DNA of 64,000 bases from Bacteroidota bacterium (GTDB lineage: Bacteria; Bacteroidota; Bacteroidia; Chitinophagales; BACL12). Shown piece by piece: positions 45,500 through 54,325 of the stretch (its first letter is position 1; the number at the start of each line of letters is the position of its first letter). Under the pieces are notes generated by a model. The model ran no database searches. It was not told the origin of the DNA and worked only from the letters and a program-made list of their open reading frames with translations. The position numbers were made by a program, and so were the translations under genes. The stretch spans positions 1,212,501 through 1,276,500 of the forward strand of contig JADJJZ010000003.1 of assembly GCA_016706255.1 (NCBI GenBank). Reading direction: 5' to 3'.

Positions 45500-45919
45500 A
45501 TGTATCAAAGAATTGCACATATTGCCTTAGTGGTGGAAGATTATGATGACGCTATTGAGTTCTATACTCAAAAACTCGACTTTCAATTATTAGAGGATAC
45601 CAGGTTAAGTGATGAAAAGAGGTGGGTAATGCTTGCTCCCAAGGGTGCGAAGGAATGTTGTTTGTTACTTGCCAAAGCGGCTAATGAAAGGCAATCATTA
45701 AGTATTGGAAATCAAACCGGCGGACGAGTTGGGTTCTTTCTCTTTACGGATGATTTTTGGAGAGATTATAATAAAATGAAAGACAGGCAAATTAATTTTG
45801 TCAGACCTCCTGAAACCTTTGAATACGGTACAGTGGCGGTTTTTGAGGACTTATACGGCAATTTATGGGATTTTATTGAACCAAGTGAAAAGAACAAAGG
45901 ATTCAATAATGAAGGTTAA
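45500..45919 (+). CDS. VOC family (glyoxalase/bleomycin-resistance fold) protein
   Basis: 139 residues, one VOC module pair. N-terminal RIAHIALVVEDYDDAIEFYT is the standard VOC start with its metal-site histidine; LDFQLLEDTRLSDEKRWVML, GVFFLFTDDFWRDY-like and TVAVFEDLYGNLWDFIEP (second metal-site region) follow in order. Members act on small molecules as lyases, dioxygenases or resistance factors; the substrate is not predictable. Single gene preceded by repeat copy 4. Confidence 0.88.
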   Translation: MYQRIAHIALVVEDYDDAIEFYTQKLDFQLLEDTRLSDEKRWVMLAPKGAKECCLLLAKAANERQSLSIGNQTGGRVGFFLFTDDFWRDYNKMKDRQINFVRPPETFEYGTVAVFEDLYGNLWDFIEPSEKNKGFNNEG

Positions 45920-46105
45920 TTGAGGTGTTAAATTGGTAAAAAAATAACTATTAACAAGGTATTTACAAAAATAGGGTTGATAGAAATTATGGACATTTTT
46001 CCTACCCTTGGAAGTTGATTTAATTTAATCAAATGTTTTTCAACAACTTGTCTTCGCAAATACTCTAACCGTCAGAACCAACTGTAAAACAAAACTTAAA
46101 AAAAA

Positions 46106-47176
46106 ATGACATCAAACCCAGCAAAAATAATCTTCCTAATTTTTATAATATGTAACCTCATCGCTTGCAAGGGACAAGAGCAATCTGAACACAAACTGAC
46201 GAGAGCTGGAAATTTGGAAATCGGCAGAGCAGCATCCGAATTTGATAATCAGATTTGGAAAATATTTCAAGACTCGAAAGGAAAGTATTGGTTTGGCAGT
46301 AACGGAAAAGGCATCTATTACTTGGATGGAAACGATTTGAAACTGTTCACAACAATAGACGGATTAGTGAACGATACAATACGTGGTATTCAAGAAGATA
46401 TAAACGGAAATATATACATTGAAACACCCAACGGCATTAGCAAATTTAATGGAAAACAATTCACTACTTTAAAGCCAATAAAATCGACTAATAACCAATG
46501 GAAGCTTGATAGTAATGACTTGTGGTTTGGATACAATGCATATGATTTATATCGTTATGATGGGGATTCACTTTTTGAATTAAAATTGCCAAGACAAGAC
46601 TTAAAAAAAGCCTTTGGAATAGAACCGGAAGGTGTTCCTTTTAAAGGGTTCAACAATACCCCTTATGCCGTTTTTGGAGTTAACAAAGATAATGTAGGTA
46701 ATATTTGGTTTGGGACCGCTAATGCCGGTGCTTTTCGATACGACGGCAATTCATTTTTATGGTTTGGAGAAAAGGAACTTTCAACACTTCCTGACGGACG
46801 AGTTCCCGGTGTTCGTTCAATGATTCAAGACAAAAACGGATATTTTTGGTTGAGCAATTTTATAAGCAAATATAAAATTGATGCTAACAATTTACAATAT
46901 GTAAAAATAGAAGGTGTTAAAAAGGAAAGTCCCAATTATTTCAACTCAGGTATAGTAGATAATGATGGTAATTTATGGATGACTACTTATGGTGGTATAG
47001 TTTGGGAATATGACGGAAAAACACTCACTAGCCTAGAAGTTAAAAAAGGTACAGAAAATGTCTTACTAGTTTCAGTTTACCAGGATAATAATGGAACAAT
47101 TTGGCTGGGAACTGACAACGACGGAGTATACAAACAAAATGGAAATAATTTTGAAAAGTTTTTTATAAATAGATGA
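46106..47176 (+). CDS. Two-component regulator propeller lipoprotein
   Basis: 356 residues. Lipoprotein signal MTSNPAKIIFLIFIICNLIA, Cys 21. Reg_prop-type blades follow: IWKIFQDSKGKYWFGSNGKG, GIQEDINGNIYIETPNGISK, NVGNIWFGTANAGAFRYDGN, NNGTIWLGTDNDGVYKQNGN. The blades are those of hybrid sensors, here without kinase. Paralogue at 59834 shares order and length. It likely binds a ligand at the outer or periplasmic face. Confidence 0.82.
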   Translation: MTSNPAKIIFLIFIICNLIACKGQEQSEHKLTRAGNLEIGRAASEFDNQIWKIFQDSKGKYWFGSNGKGIYYLDGNDLKLFTTIDGLVNDTIRGIQEDINGNIYIETPNGISKFNGKQFTTLKPIKSTNNQWKLDSNDLWFGYNAYDLYRYDGDSLFELKLPRQDLKKAFGIEPEGVPFKGFNNTPYAVFGVNKDNVGNIWFGTANAGAFRYDGNSFLWFGEKELSTLPDGRVPGVRSMIQDKNGYFWLSNFISKYKIDANNLQYVKIEGVKKESPNYFNSGIVDNDGNLWMTTYGGIVWEYDGKTLTSLEVKKGTENVLLVSVYQDNNGTIWLGTDNDGVYKQNGNNFEKFFINR

Positions 47177-47277
47177 TAAGCAGCCGCGCCTGATGCCTAT
47201 AAATTTGCTGCTTAGAATGCTACCAGAAGTTTTCTGACAACTATATCGATACACAACAACAATTGACACAACATACT

Positions 47278-47799
47278 ATGATTGATAAAACAATTTATAA
47301 GGACGCACCGCAATATTGTTATTACTTCTTTGACTTGGTTCAAACGGATGATTTATTAGCTGAACTTGAGAGAAGCTACCAGTTGACACAAGCGTTATTT
47401 AGTTTAATATCACCTGAAAAAGAAAATTATGCATACAAACCAAATAAATGGACAACCAAAGAAGTAATTAGACATATAATTGACTGTGAAAGAGTTTACA
47501 CATACAGAGCATTACGTTTTTCACGGTTTGATAATACTACATTATCAGGATTTGATGAGAACCTCTATATTGATAGAATTAAAGAAGTTGAACAAAACTT
47601 GACCGATTTAAAAGAGGAGTATGAAAATGTAAGAAAATCTACGATATCCCTTTTCAAATCAATGACGAATGAAATGTTGGACTTTAGAGGAACTGCTAAT
47701 AAAGTAGTTTTTACAGCAAGGGCACTTGGTTTTATGACTATAGGACATAATTTGCATCATTGCAATTTTATAAAGACAAATTATTTAAATGGAAAATGA
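47278..47799 (+). CDS. DinB superfamily protein
   Basis: 173 residues from the ATG at 47278 (an in-frame TTG at 47263 is less likely). A four-helix bundle with the DinB_2 metal triad: His in TTKEVIRHIIDCERVYTYRA, and His pair in FMTIGHNLHHCNFIKTNYL. KENYAYKPNKWTTKEVIRHI is typical. Such proteins are metal-dependent hydrolase or thiol-transfer enzymes. Single gene. Confidence 0.85.
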   Translation: MIDKTIYKDAPQYCYYFFDLVQTDDLLAELERSYQLTQALFSLISPEKENYAYKPNKWTTKEVIRHIIDCERVYTYRALRFSRFDNTTLSGFDENLYIDRIKEVEQNLTDLKEEYENVRKSTISLFKSMTNEMLDFRGTANKVVFTARALGFMTIGHNLHHCNFIKTNYLNGK

Positions 47800-48012
47800 A
47801 AAGGCAGTCATCAACTTCAGGTTGGCTTTTTAATTGGGCAAGTGAAACTTTAAAACATTTGTATCAGAATCAAGTGGACTTCCCGACATGTTGTGCATTC
47901 CAGGCTACGTTTGTTATTGGTAAACAACATATTACAGTGCCTTATAGTAACAAAGTAGCCGGCCAAAACAAACAGTAATCGCCTGGGTTTCAGAAAAAAA
48001 TTACTAAAAAAT

Positions 48013-48062
48013 TTGCGAAACCGAATAGTTGCGCATATATTTGCAACCGAATGGTTTCGCAA
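48013..48062. promoter_or_regulatory. Nested operator around a promoter of the ArsR-DUF998 operon
   Basis: TTGCGAAACC (48013-48022) and GGTTTCGCAA (48053-48062) are exact complements, GTTGC and GCAAC pair inside, and the -7-like TATATTTG lies in the loop. This is the layout of an autorepressor site on its own promoter. ATG of the regulator is 16 bases downstream. Confidence 0.75.
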
Positions 48063-48077
48063 TAATCATAACTCAGG

Positions 48078-48389
48078 ATGAGAAGAGACATTTTTCAAGC
48101 AATAGCTGATCCGACAAGAAGAGCAATTATGGTATTAATTGCTTTACATGCAATGACCCCAAATGCTATAGCACAGCACTTCGACACCTCAAGGCAATCC
48201 ATTTTCAAACATTTACGAATATTGACCGAATGTGAAATAGTAAAACAAGAATATCAAGGAAGAGAAATTTACTACTCACTTGATATTGAAAAAATAAAAG
48301 AAATTGACAAGTGGGTGGATCAGTTCAAGAAGATTTGGGAAACAAAATTCAAGCAATTGGATATTGTTTTGAACAAATTAAAAAAATAA
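48078..48389 (+). CDS. ArsR-family winged-helix transcriptional regulator
   Basis: 103 residues. DPTRRAIMVLIALHAMTPNA, IAQHFDTSRQSIFKHLRILT and EYQGREIYYSLDIEKIKEID are helix 1, the HTH and the wing of ArsR regulators. No metal-binding Cys pair is visible. It most likely represses its own operon through the palindromic site upstream. The DUF998 gene follows after 81 bases. Confidence 0.9.
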   Translation: MRRDIFQAIADPTRRAIMVLIALHAMTPNAIAQHFDTSRQSIFKHLRILTECEIVKQEYQGREIYYSLDIEKIKEIDKWVDQFKKIWETKFKQLDIVLNKLKK

Positions 48390-48470
48390 TTGAAGCGGAC
48401 TTAGTACAAATAATCAAAGCTTGTTTGGAACATTTACTTAAATTATTAATCAAAATAAAAACTTAGTAAT

Positions 48471-49163
48471 ATGAATAGTTTATCAATTTTTGCAAATAGC
48501 ACAATTGTTTTTGGCGTTATATCCATTCTATGTCTGCTCACATTGCATTTTACCAGTCCAGAATTTAAACCTAATTTCAGAATGGTAAGTGAATATGCTT
48601 TAGGTAAACACAAATGGTTACTTACCATGTTTTTTCTTTGTTGGGGACTTTGTTCTATCTCGTCGGGATTTATGCTCTGGAATGTGGTTACAACAGGTTG
48701 GGCAAAATTTGGTGTAGTGTTATTATTTGTGACCGGAATTGGCGCTATAATGGGTGGATTATTCGATGTGCGACACAAACTACATGGCCTTGCATTCGGC
48801 ATAGGATTACCATTTTTACCAATTGGTGCCTTATTAATTTCTTACCACCTCATACAAAAAACAGAATGGCAAAATCATAGCACATTACTATTACTCTCAG
48901 GGCACGCTATTTGGATTAGTTTAATATTGATGGCTGTTTCAATGTTTTTATTATTTTCATCACTAAAAGCAAACGGCATTGCCTTTGGACCGGATGCAGC
49001 ACCAATGTCAGAGCTGCCAAAAGGAGTAATTGGTATTAATGGGTGGGCAAACAGATTATTAGTTTTATGCTATATTGCATATCCAATATTAATAGCAAAA
49101 CTTTTACTAACTATAATTAATCTTAAAAAAAATTTATCATTGACGGAAAACTCAATCCAATAA
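48471..49163 (+). CDS. DUF998 family membrane protein
   Basis: 230 residues with about six hydrophobic helices (STIVFGVISILCLLTLHF, FCLWGLCSISSGFMLWNVV-like, LLFVTGIGAIMGGLFD, GIGLPFLPIGALLISYHLI, LMAVSMFLLFSSL, LVLCYIAYPILIAKLLL). The S-x-Y-A-L-G-x-H start of the loop is typical of DUF998 in Bacteroidota. Its job is unknown. Second gene of an operon with the ArsR regulator. Confidence 0.8.
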   Translation: MNSLSIFANSTIVFGVISILCLLTLHFTSPEFKPNFRMVSEYALGKHKWLLTMFFLCWGLCSISSGFMLWNVVTTGWAKFGVVLLFVTGIGAIMGGLFDVRHKLHGLAFGIGLPFLPIGALLISYHLIQKTEWQNHSTLLLLSGHAIWISLILMAVSMFLLFSSLKANGIAFGPDAAPMSELPKGVIGINGWANRLLVLCYIAYPILIAKLLLTIINLKKNLSLTENSIQ

Positions 49164-49165
49164 TT

Positions 49166-49264
49166 AAGGCTACTGAAATCACAAATTGGCTCAAAGAAGA
49201 ATTTGAATTAGGGCACGGTCACGCAATGGCTATTTACGCAACATTCAAAGGAAAAACTGAATGA
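49166..49264 (+). pseudogene. 3' fragment of a DUF4287 gene
   Basis: Right after the DUF998 stop an open frame reads KATEITNWLKEEFELGHGHA, MAIYATFKGKTE before TGA at 49262-49264. This is the C-terminal signature (W-x-x-x-E-F-x-L-G-x-G-H-A-x-A-I) of DUF4287. No start codon is left; the 5' half is gone. Confidence 0.72.
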
Positions 49265-49457
49265 AAAATAAACCATTGAACAGCTATCACTCCTGAAAAA
49301 AAATGATCGGTTCATTGCATAAAAAATCAAGACAATTATCTGCTTTATGCTTTTAATAAGAAAAGAGATGGCAAAAAAATTACTTCTCTAAGTTGCCAAC
49401 TTATTATCGCAGCAAAACCTTAATAATAAGCAAAAAAATAAATGAATCATCTACAAC

Positions 49458-50033
49458 ATGACCAAACCAACACTCCCCACCATACCATTCAAATCCCACA
49501 AATCATTCGAAACCTGGCTTGAAAAACATCATGATAAGTCAACCGGAATTTGGATGAAAATATATAAAAAAGATTCCGGCATCAAAACAATTACTTATGC
49601 GGAGGCATTGGATGTTGCATTATGTTTTGGTTGGATTGATGGTCAAAAACAGGCATTTGATGAACAGTGTTGGCTACAAAAATTTTGTCCGAGAACGGCA
49701 AAAAGTATTTGGTCTAAAGTGAATATTGGTCATGTGGAGCGTTTAATCAAAAATGACAAAATGCGACCAGCCGGATTAAAAGCCATTGAAAGTGCCAAAG
49801 CAGATGGCAGATGGGAAAAGGCGTACGATTCTCCAAGTAAAATGACGATACCTGAAGATTTTTTAAAAGAACTCAGGAAAAACAAAAAGGCGGAAGCGTT
49901 TTTTAAAAGTCTCAACAAAACCAACCTATTCACGATTGGATTTCAATTGCAAACAGCGAAAAAACAAGAAACCCGTGAAAAACGCATGAAGGTAATTATT
50001 GAAAAATTGGCAAAGGGGGAGAAGTTTCATTGA
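49458..50033 (+). CDS. YdeI/OmpD-associated (OmdA) family protein
   Basis: 191 residues. SFETWLEKHHDKSTGIWMKI, KKDSGIKTITYAEALDVALC, FGWIDGQKQAFDEQCWLQKF and CPRTAKSIWSKVN are the family core; KTNLFTIGFQLQTAKKQETR... marks the second domain. The protein is cytoplasmic; earlier work links related proteins to bacteriocin or stress tolerance, but the reaction is not defined. A terminator follows. Confidence 0.9.
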   Translation: MTKPTLPTIPFKSHKSFETWLEKHHDKSTGIWMKIYKKDSGIKTITYAEALDVALCFGWIDGQKQAFDEQCWLQKFCPRTAKSIWSKVNIGHVERLIKNDKMRPAGLKAIESAKADGRWEKAYDSPSKMTIPEDFLKELRKNKKAEAFFKSLNKTNLFTIGFQLQTAKKQETREKRMKVIIEKLAKGEKFH

Positions 50034-50043
50034 AATATTGAAA

Positions 50044-50074
50044 GGTGCTTTTCTGAAAAATAGCACCATTTTTA
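50044..50074 (+). terminator. Terminator after the YdeI-like gene
   Basis: GGTGCT, loop of 12, AGCACC then ATTTTTAT, starting 11 bases after the stop at 50033. Confidence 0.72.
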
Positions 50075-50081
50075 TAAAAAA

Positions 50082-50102
50082 ATGAAAGCGGTAGGACTCG
50101 AA
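50082..50102 (-). repeat. Partial copy of a tRNA-Phe 3' end
   Basis: GAAAGCGGTAGGACTCGAA at 50084-50102 matches GGAAGCGGTAGGACTCGAA of the tRNA at 50464-50536 except for one base. The rest of the tRNA is absent. The duplication of a tRNA end in the same orientation is the usual footprint of integrase-mediated insertion. Confidence 0.7.
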
Positions 50103-50463
50103 TTTAATTTTCTGACCGAAGCATCGTCCATCATTTCTAAACAACAAGACCAAAATACTAAGAAAATGCATAAGCCAAACTCCCCTAGAATTGGCCATTT
50201 CTTTACAAAATCATTAAAACCTTTCGTTACTTCTAAACCAAATTGTTTGCAAAAAAATGACTGAATTTGGAATTGTGGCATTAGGTAAAATAAACCACTA
50301 ATTCAAAAACGCAATTGCTATAGATGATTTTACCCAAGATCGTGATGGTGTCCATCATTTAAATGTTTTTAGCTGGCTGCTTAATGAATTTGAAAATAAA
50401 GAATAATCCTGCAAATTATTTATTGGGTTGTTTTACTAAAAATAATTCCTCATTCTCCAAAAG
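50103..50463. other. 360-base stretch between a tRNA-end copy and the tRNA
   Basis: No gene, no integrase. It is AT-rich, with no repeat matching the other families. If an element once sat here, only its ends remain. Confidence 0.4.
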
Positions 50464-50536
50464 TGGAAGCGGTAGGACTCGAACCTACATGGGCGGATTT
50501 TCAGTCCACTGCATTGACCATCTTTGCTACACTTCC
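50464..50536 (-). tRNA. tRNA-Phe (anticodon GAA)
   Basis: 73 nt on the minus strand. Acceptor GGAAGTG/CGCTTCC, anticodon stem GTGGA/TCCGC around CTGAAAA (anticodon GAA), T-stem GTAGG/CCTAC. The 3' CCA is not encoded (ACT follows). It differs in many stem positions from the tRNA at 50541, so one is a divergent second copy. Confidence 0.9.
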
Positions 50537-50540
50537 AAAA

Positions 50541-50616
50541 TGGTGGAGACGACAGGAGTCGAACCTGTTTCTTTGGATTTTCAGTCCAACGCATAGACCG
50601 GCTGTGCTACATCTCC
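50541..50616 (-). tRNA. tRNA-Phe (anticodon GAA), CCA encoded
   Basis: 76 nt. Acceptor GGAGATG/CGTCTCC, anticodon stem TTGGA/TCCAA around CTGAAAA, T-stem ACAGG/CCTGT, and an encoded CCA. Four bases upstream of the first copy on the same transcript. Confidence 0.92.
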
Positions 50617-50635
50617 CTGATTAGCATAAAACAAA

Positions 50636-50667
50636 AAACCGTTTGCTACTTTCGTAACAAACGGTTT
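50636..50667. terminator. Hairpin upstream of the tRNA pair
   Basis: AAACCGTTTG and CAAACGGTTT are exact complements with a 12-base loop. It lies between the tRNA 5' end and the plus-strand gene at 50864; which transcript it serves is unclear, and there is only a short T run. Confidence 0.5.
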
Positions 50668-50863
50668 CAGAATTTCTTTATATATTTATCTATACGACAA
50701 ACAGAACCCGCTCGCTACGTGACTTGCAGCTAAAAAACGAGTTACTAAAATATTTGCCTGTTGACATTTTCATGGAGCAAATATACTGCAAAATTTTTTC
50801 ACAACAAATTATTTTTTTAATTTAGCTACAAATCATAAATTCGTTTTATCTAAAACTTTTACC

Positions 50864-51829
50864 ATGAAAACAACATTTAAATATTTTTGCACTTTAATAG
50901 TTATTACATTTATTTCCGGTAGCCTGTTTGGCCAAGTAGCTATCTCCAATGTCTCCGAAATTTCGAAAATTAAGAAGGGAACTACTTATGTAGTTATGAA
51001 AAATCCTAACTCGCCGATAGCTAAAGCGTATATTGATGTTTTTAACGAATACTGGACTTTTAATGAAGTTAAATTTATTAAAAATGACGAAGTTGAAAAA
51101 TATCTGGCACCCAATACCTCTTTTTTTTCGATTGGAAATACACAAAAAGATATACAAGTGACAAAAACAGATGTACACAATCAAACAAATACAACGGTTT
51201 ATTCCAAAAACCATATCTATTTTGAGTTGTGGACCTGCGATGAAAAATATTTTGAAAAAGAGGGAAATGAATTTAATTCAACTTATGCTATACAGGTTGC
51301 CCGCATTGAACTGTATCCGACACTGGATGCATCACTCACGCCGGAATTTCTAAATATGACTGATTATGATTGTGGTGGTTTTATTCGTAACTGGAGTCCA
51401 GGCATTTTAAAAAATGACATCCAAACTTTAATGACATTATTAAGTAAAGCTGTTGTACGTACATTAGATGAAAGTGTTGCAAATACAACTGCATTAAAAA
51501 AATTAAATACCGCGACCTTATATGTCCCTGACTATGTGTTGATAAAAAACAATAAATTCACCGGCAGCGAATCTGAAAGGTATAAAGAAAAGGATTTATT
51601 TAAAAACTACAAATTGAAGTATGAAGTTGTTTCAATGGATGTTTTGAGCAAAAAAATCCTGGAAGCTAAGGATGACTTCTATTATTTGATTTTTGTTAAA
51701 AGTGCAACCGACAAATATGTTAATGTTATAAATGGTAATACCGGCGAAATAATTTATTCGGATTATTCTTTTAACTCGTACAATATGGATGCGGGTGATT
51801 TAGGTAAGCTCATGAAAAAGATACAGTAA
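50864..51829 (+). CDS. Secreted protein, unrecognised
   Basis: 321 residues. Signal peptide MKTTFKYFCTLIVITFISGS then LFGQ. The mature protein starts with a small ferredoxin-like strand set (KGTTYVVMKNPNSPIAKAYI, NEYWTFNEVKFIKNDEVEKY) and later has KLKYEVVSMDVLSKKILEAK and YYLIFVKSATDKYVNVINGN, in a pattern seen in many uncharacterised Bacteroidota exported proteins. No lipobox, no T9SS tail. It should work in the periplasm; function unknown. Confidence 0.65.
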   Translation: MKTTFKYFCTLIVITFISGSLFGQVAISNVSEISKIKKGTTYVVMKNPNSPIAKAYIDVFNEYWTFNEVKFIKNDEVEKYLAPNTSFFSIGNTQKDIQVTKTDVHNQTNTTVYSKNHIYFELWTCDEKYFEKEGNEFNSTYAIQVARIELYPTLDASLTPEFLNMTDYDCGGFIRNWSPGILKNDIQTLMTLLSKAVVRTLDESVANTTALKKLNTATLYVPDYVLIKNNKFTGSESERYKEKDLFKNYKLKYEVVSMDVLSKKILEAKDDFYYLIFVKSATDKYVNVINGNTGEIIYSDYSFNSYNMDAGDLGKLMKKIQ

Positions 51830-52013
51830 AAACAATTTTATATTAATCATACAACCTGCAGCGGTAATTATTTATAAAAGTTTCTAAAAATGGAAACTTA
51901 TTTTTATCTTTGGCCTTATACTTTTGACATTCTAGGTTGCGATTTTTGAGACGAGGTTTATGGAGGAGTCTAATGCGTTTATGATTGCATTTCACTCTAA
52001 AATTGACATTACT

Positions 52014-52340
52014 ATGGCGACAAAAAAAGATAAAACGTATTCGCTTCAGGAAATGAAGGATAAATCCATTGGTAAAGTTGGCGCACCAAAACGTGACGAA
52101 TATGAATATGAACTTCGAATGGAAGTTTTGGGCAAAATGATTAAAACAGCGCGATTAGAACGCAGTTTAACACAACAGCAACTTGGCAAATTAGTAGGTG
52201 TGCAAAAAGCGCAAATTTCGAAGTTGGAAAATAGCGCCAACAGTGCAACAATTGATACAATCTATAAAATTTTTAAGGCGCTGGATGCTGAAATTAACTT
52301 TATGGTTAAACTCGGGGATAATTTTGTGAAAATAGAATGA
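52014..52340 (+). CDS. XRE-family antitoxin-like regulator without a visible toxin
   Basis: 108 residues from ATG at 52014 (in-frame ATG at 51960 would add an unusual leader). The HTH is AARLERSLTQQQLGKLVGVQ-like then KAQISKLENSANSATIDTIY, close to HigA-type antitoxins. The N-terminal TYSLQEMKDKSIGKVGAPKR matches the antitoxin arm seen at 11669. Upstream, no toxin remnant can be read. A second orphan of this type in the window. Confidence 0.7.
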   Translation: MATKKDKTYSLQEMKDKSIGKVGAPKRDEYEYELRMEVLGKMIKTARLERSLTQQQLGKLVGVQKAQISKLENSANSATIDTIYKIFKALDAEINFMVKLGDNFVKIE

Positions 52341-52656
52341 ACTTAAATGTTGCTCGAATGTTTAAAATAAACTTATACTCAACATTTTCAAATATTGTAA
52401 TGTGGAATGTTCAATGGAGAGGCAATAAATGGTTTGAACAACACCCAAACATATCAAATTATTTGGACAGCTAAATCGTAGTTATTTTCACAAGAAGGAC
52501 TCTGTAAATCAATCCACTGCTGAAATTTAGCCTTATCTGCAATCCTTCCGTTCAATCGTAAATGTGGTAGTTATATAACTTATTTCTACAAAACTGTAAT
52601 CTTTTCAAATGTAAACCTTTGAGTTTTGTATCCCACCATTTTTGAAGAGATAGGGT
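52341..52656. other. Gap with a possible gene fragment
   Basis: The only structure is a 38-codon minus-strand open frame at 52454-52570. The rest is AT-rich. Confidence 0.35.
52454..52570 (-). pseudogene. Possible minus-strand gene fragment
   Basis: Open frame ending at TGA: HLRLNGRIADKAKFQQWIDL, QSPSCENNYDLAVQII. It reads as protein and has no start or upstream continuation (stop before LPH). No family recognised. Confidence 0.3.
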
Positions 52657-53058
52657 ATGATGAACACTGCAAATTTTGAAAAGATTTATGTAAAATATAG
52701 TCCGATGTTATTTGGGTTAGCATTGGAAATTTGTCCTTCAAAAAAACATGCAGAAGAACTATTATTGATTACGTTTAAAAAAATACATCAGGACGACATT
52801 AACCGGGAAAAACATCCTGCCTATTGTATAACCCTCATTCGGTTAATTATAAAAACCGCTCACGGAATTTATCCGGAAAAATTTCAAACCTGTCTCAGTT
52901 TAAAACAATTTGAAACTACACCACTTTTAAACCAACTCATCTGCGACCAAAAAAGTTTGGAAGATTATTGCAAAGAAAAGCCCCTCTCGCAACAAGAAGG
53001 TTTGCAAATTATGCGCGATGAGTTTAGTAAAATAAGAAATTCAGGGAATACAGCTTAA
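52657..53058 (+). CDS. Sigma-70 region 2-like protein lacking region 4
   Basis: 133 residues. The N-terminal half (FEKIYVKYSPMLFGLALEIC then PSKKHAEELLLITFKKIHQD) reads like ECF sigma region 2 (Y-x-x-x-x-F-x-x-A-L...D-A-E-E-L-x-Q-x-T-F), with Lys/His in place of the usual RNAP-contact Asp. After about residue 75 no region 4 HTH is present; the tail KPLSQQEGLQIMRDEFSKIR is helical. It could be a degenerate or regulatory sigma-like protein. Two starts (52657, 52660). Confidence 0.6.
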   Translation: MMNTANFEKIYVKYSPMLFGLALEICPSKKHAEELLLITFKKIHQDDINREKHPAYCITLIRLIIKTAHGIYPEKFQTCLSLKQFETTPLLNQLICDQKSLEDYCKEKPLSQQEGLQIMRDEFSKIRNSGNTA

Positions 53059-53294
53059 ATTTTGTAATGAAACCTTAATTTGATTGTAGGTGGCAATTGG
53101 CAAAAAACACAACTTACAATTTAGCAGCAATTTATGGGGGAATCTATTGGAATAAATAAAAGACTACATAACCATTAATTATGGTCTGGTTTGCATGATA
53201 TTATTTTATGATCCTCCAATGACATACGCTCATTGAACTTTCCCTAAATATTTATAATTTTGAACACAGAACACAAAACGTATTCCATAACCCT

Positions 53295-54149
53295 ATGACG
53301 CGTAACATATTTTTTCTTCCACCGTTAATTTTTATCATTAGCTTGTTTCAAGTCACACCCTGCACAGGTCAGAAGATGTTATACGATTACGCCAATATTG
53401 GAACTTTTCCACAGGCGCCATTGGATATTGTTGTGGATATCAATACTCAATATGCGGCTTCGTGGTATTATTATTTATCGTGGAGTGTTACTGATGAAAA
53501 TGCGGACTTAAATGGTTATAATAATTCGGATAAGGTATTACAATGTTTTGTCTACGATTCAAAAGGGTTGATCGGTTCGTATACCGGGACAGGCCCTAAT
53601 TTTAATTTATGTGACTTTCAAACAACTGATAAAAAAATAGATGTGTTTTTCAGGGTGCGCCCGCTAGATAAAAACCAAGACCCTAACCTCCGTTATTTTG
53701 AACTGAATACCAATTGCGATTTTAGTGAATTCAGGAAGGTGACACTTATTGTAAAAAATACAATAAGTAAAAAAATAACATTGGAAAATAATACCGGCAT
53801 CAAAACATTGACCCACATTAATAAAGGGGCATTATTCCCTGACAATATGCCTTGTTCACAATGTTGTGATTATGATGTGGTTTTGAATTTATCCAAACCT
53901 TACCTGAGTGTCACCACCGGAAAAATATTGAAGGGGTATAAATGGTTAAACCGCAAAAGTGTCAAAACGATTGTAAATAACTTACAATTGATCCAAATTG
54001 ACCCGGAGGCCACTTATCAAGATTTAACAGGAAATAAGTATACCGGACTTGAACTTATTGTTATGAAACAAATTGATCTTAAAAAATTTGATATTGATCA
54101 ATTTGAGGCAGACAAGGACATTCCTCCTTATCCAAGTATTAAGTGGTAA
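53295..54149 (+). CDS. Secreted protein, unrecognised
   Basis: 284 residues with a signal peptide (MTRNIFFLPPLIFIISLFQV then TPCTGQ). The mature part is beta-rich (YAASWYYYLSWSVTDENADL, KIDVFFRVRPLDKNQDPNLR) and has CSQCCDYDVVLNLSKPYL, a tight cysteine cluster unusual for exported proteins here. Possible lipid or disulfide attachment, not proven. No family recognised. Confidence 0.58.
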   Translation: MTRNIFFLPPLIFIISLFQVTPCTGQKMLYDYANIGTFPQAPLDIVVDINTQYAASWYYYLSWSVTDENADLNGYNNSDKVLQCFVYDSKGLIGSYTGTGPNFNLCDFQTTDKKIDVFFRVRPLDKNQDPNLRYFELNTNCDFSEFRKVTLIVKNTISKKITLENNTGIKTLTHINKGALFPDNMPCSQCCDYDVVLNLSKPYLSVTTGKILKGYKWLNRKSVKTIVNNLQLIQIDPEATYQDLTGNKYTGLELIVMKQIDLKKFDIDQFEADKDIPPYPSIKW

Positions 54150-54325
54150 AACGGTTAAAAAATTCACGCGGAAAATGGGAAAGAAGCCGACGAAGGATGG
54201 GGTGAATTGTGTATATGCAATTACCTAAATTAATTTGTGGTTATGAATTGATTTCACATCATATCACGTTCAAGATTTGAATTTCCCGACAATTTTCTTG
54301 AAATTTAAAGTTTAATAACATACTT

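Noticed and set aside
51960..52013. Toxin remnant upstream of the second XRE gene
   Set aside because: Frames were read in this stretch; none resembles a RelE/HigB tail.
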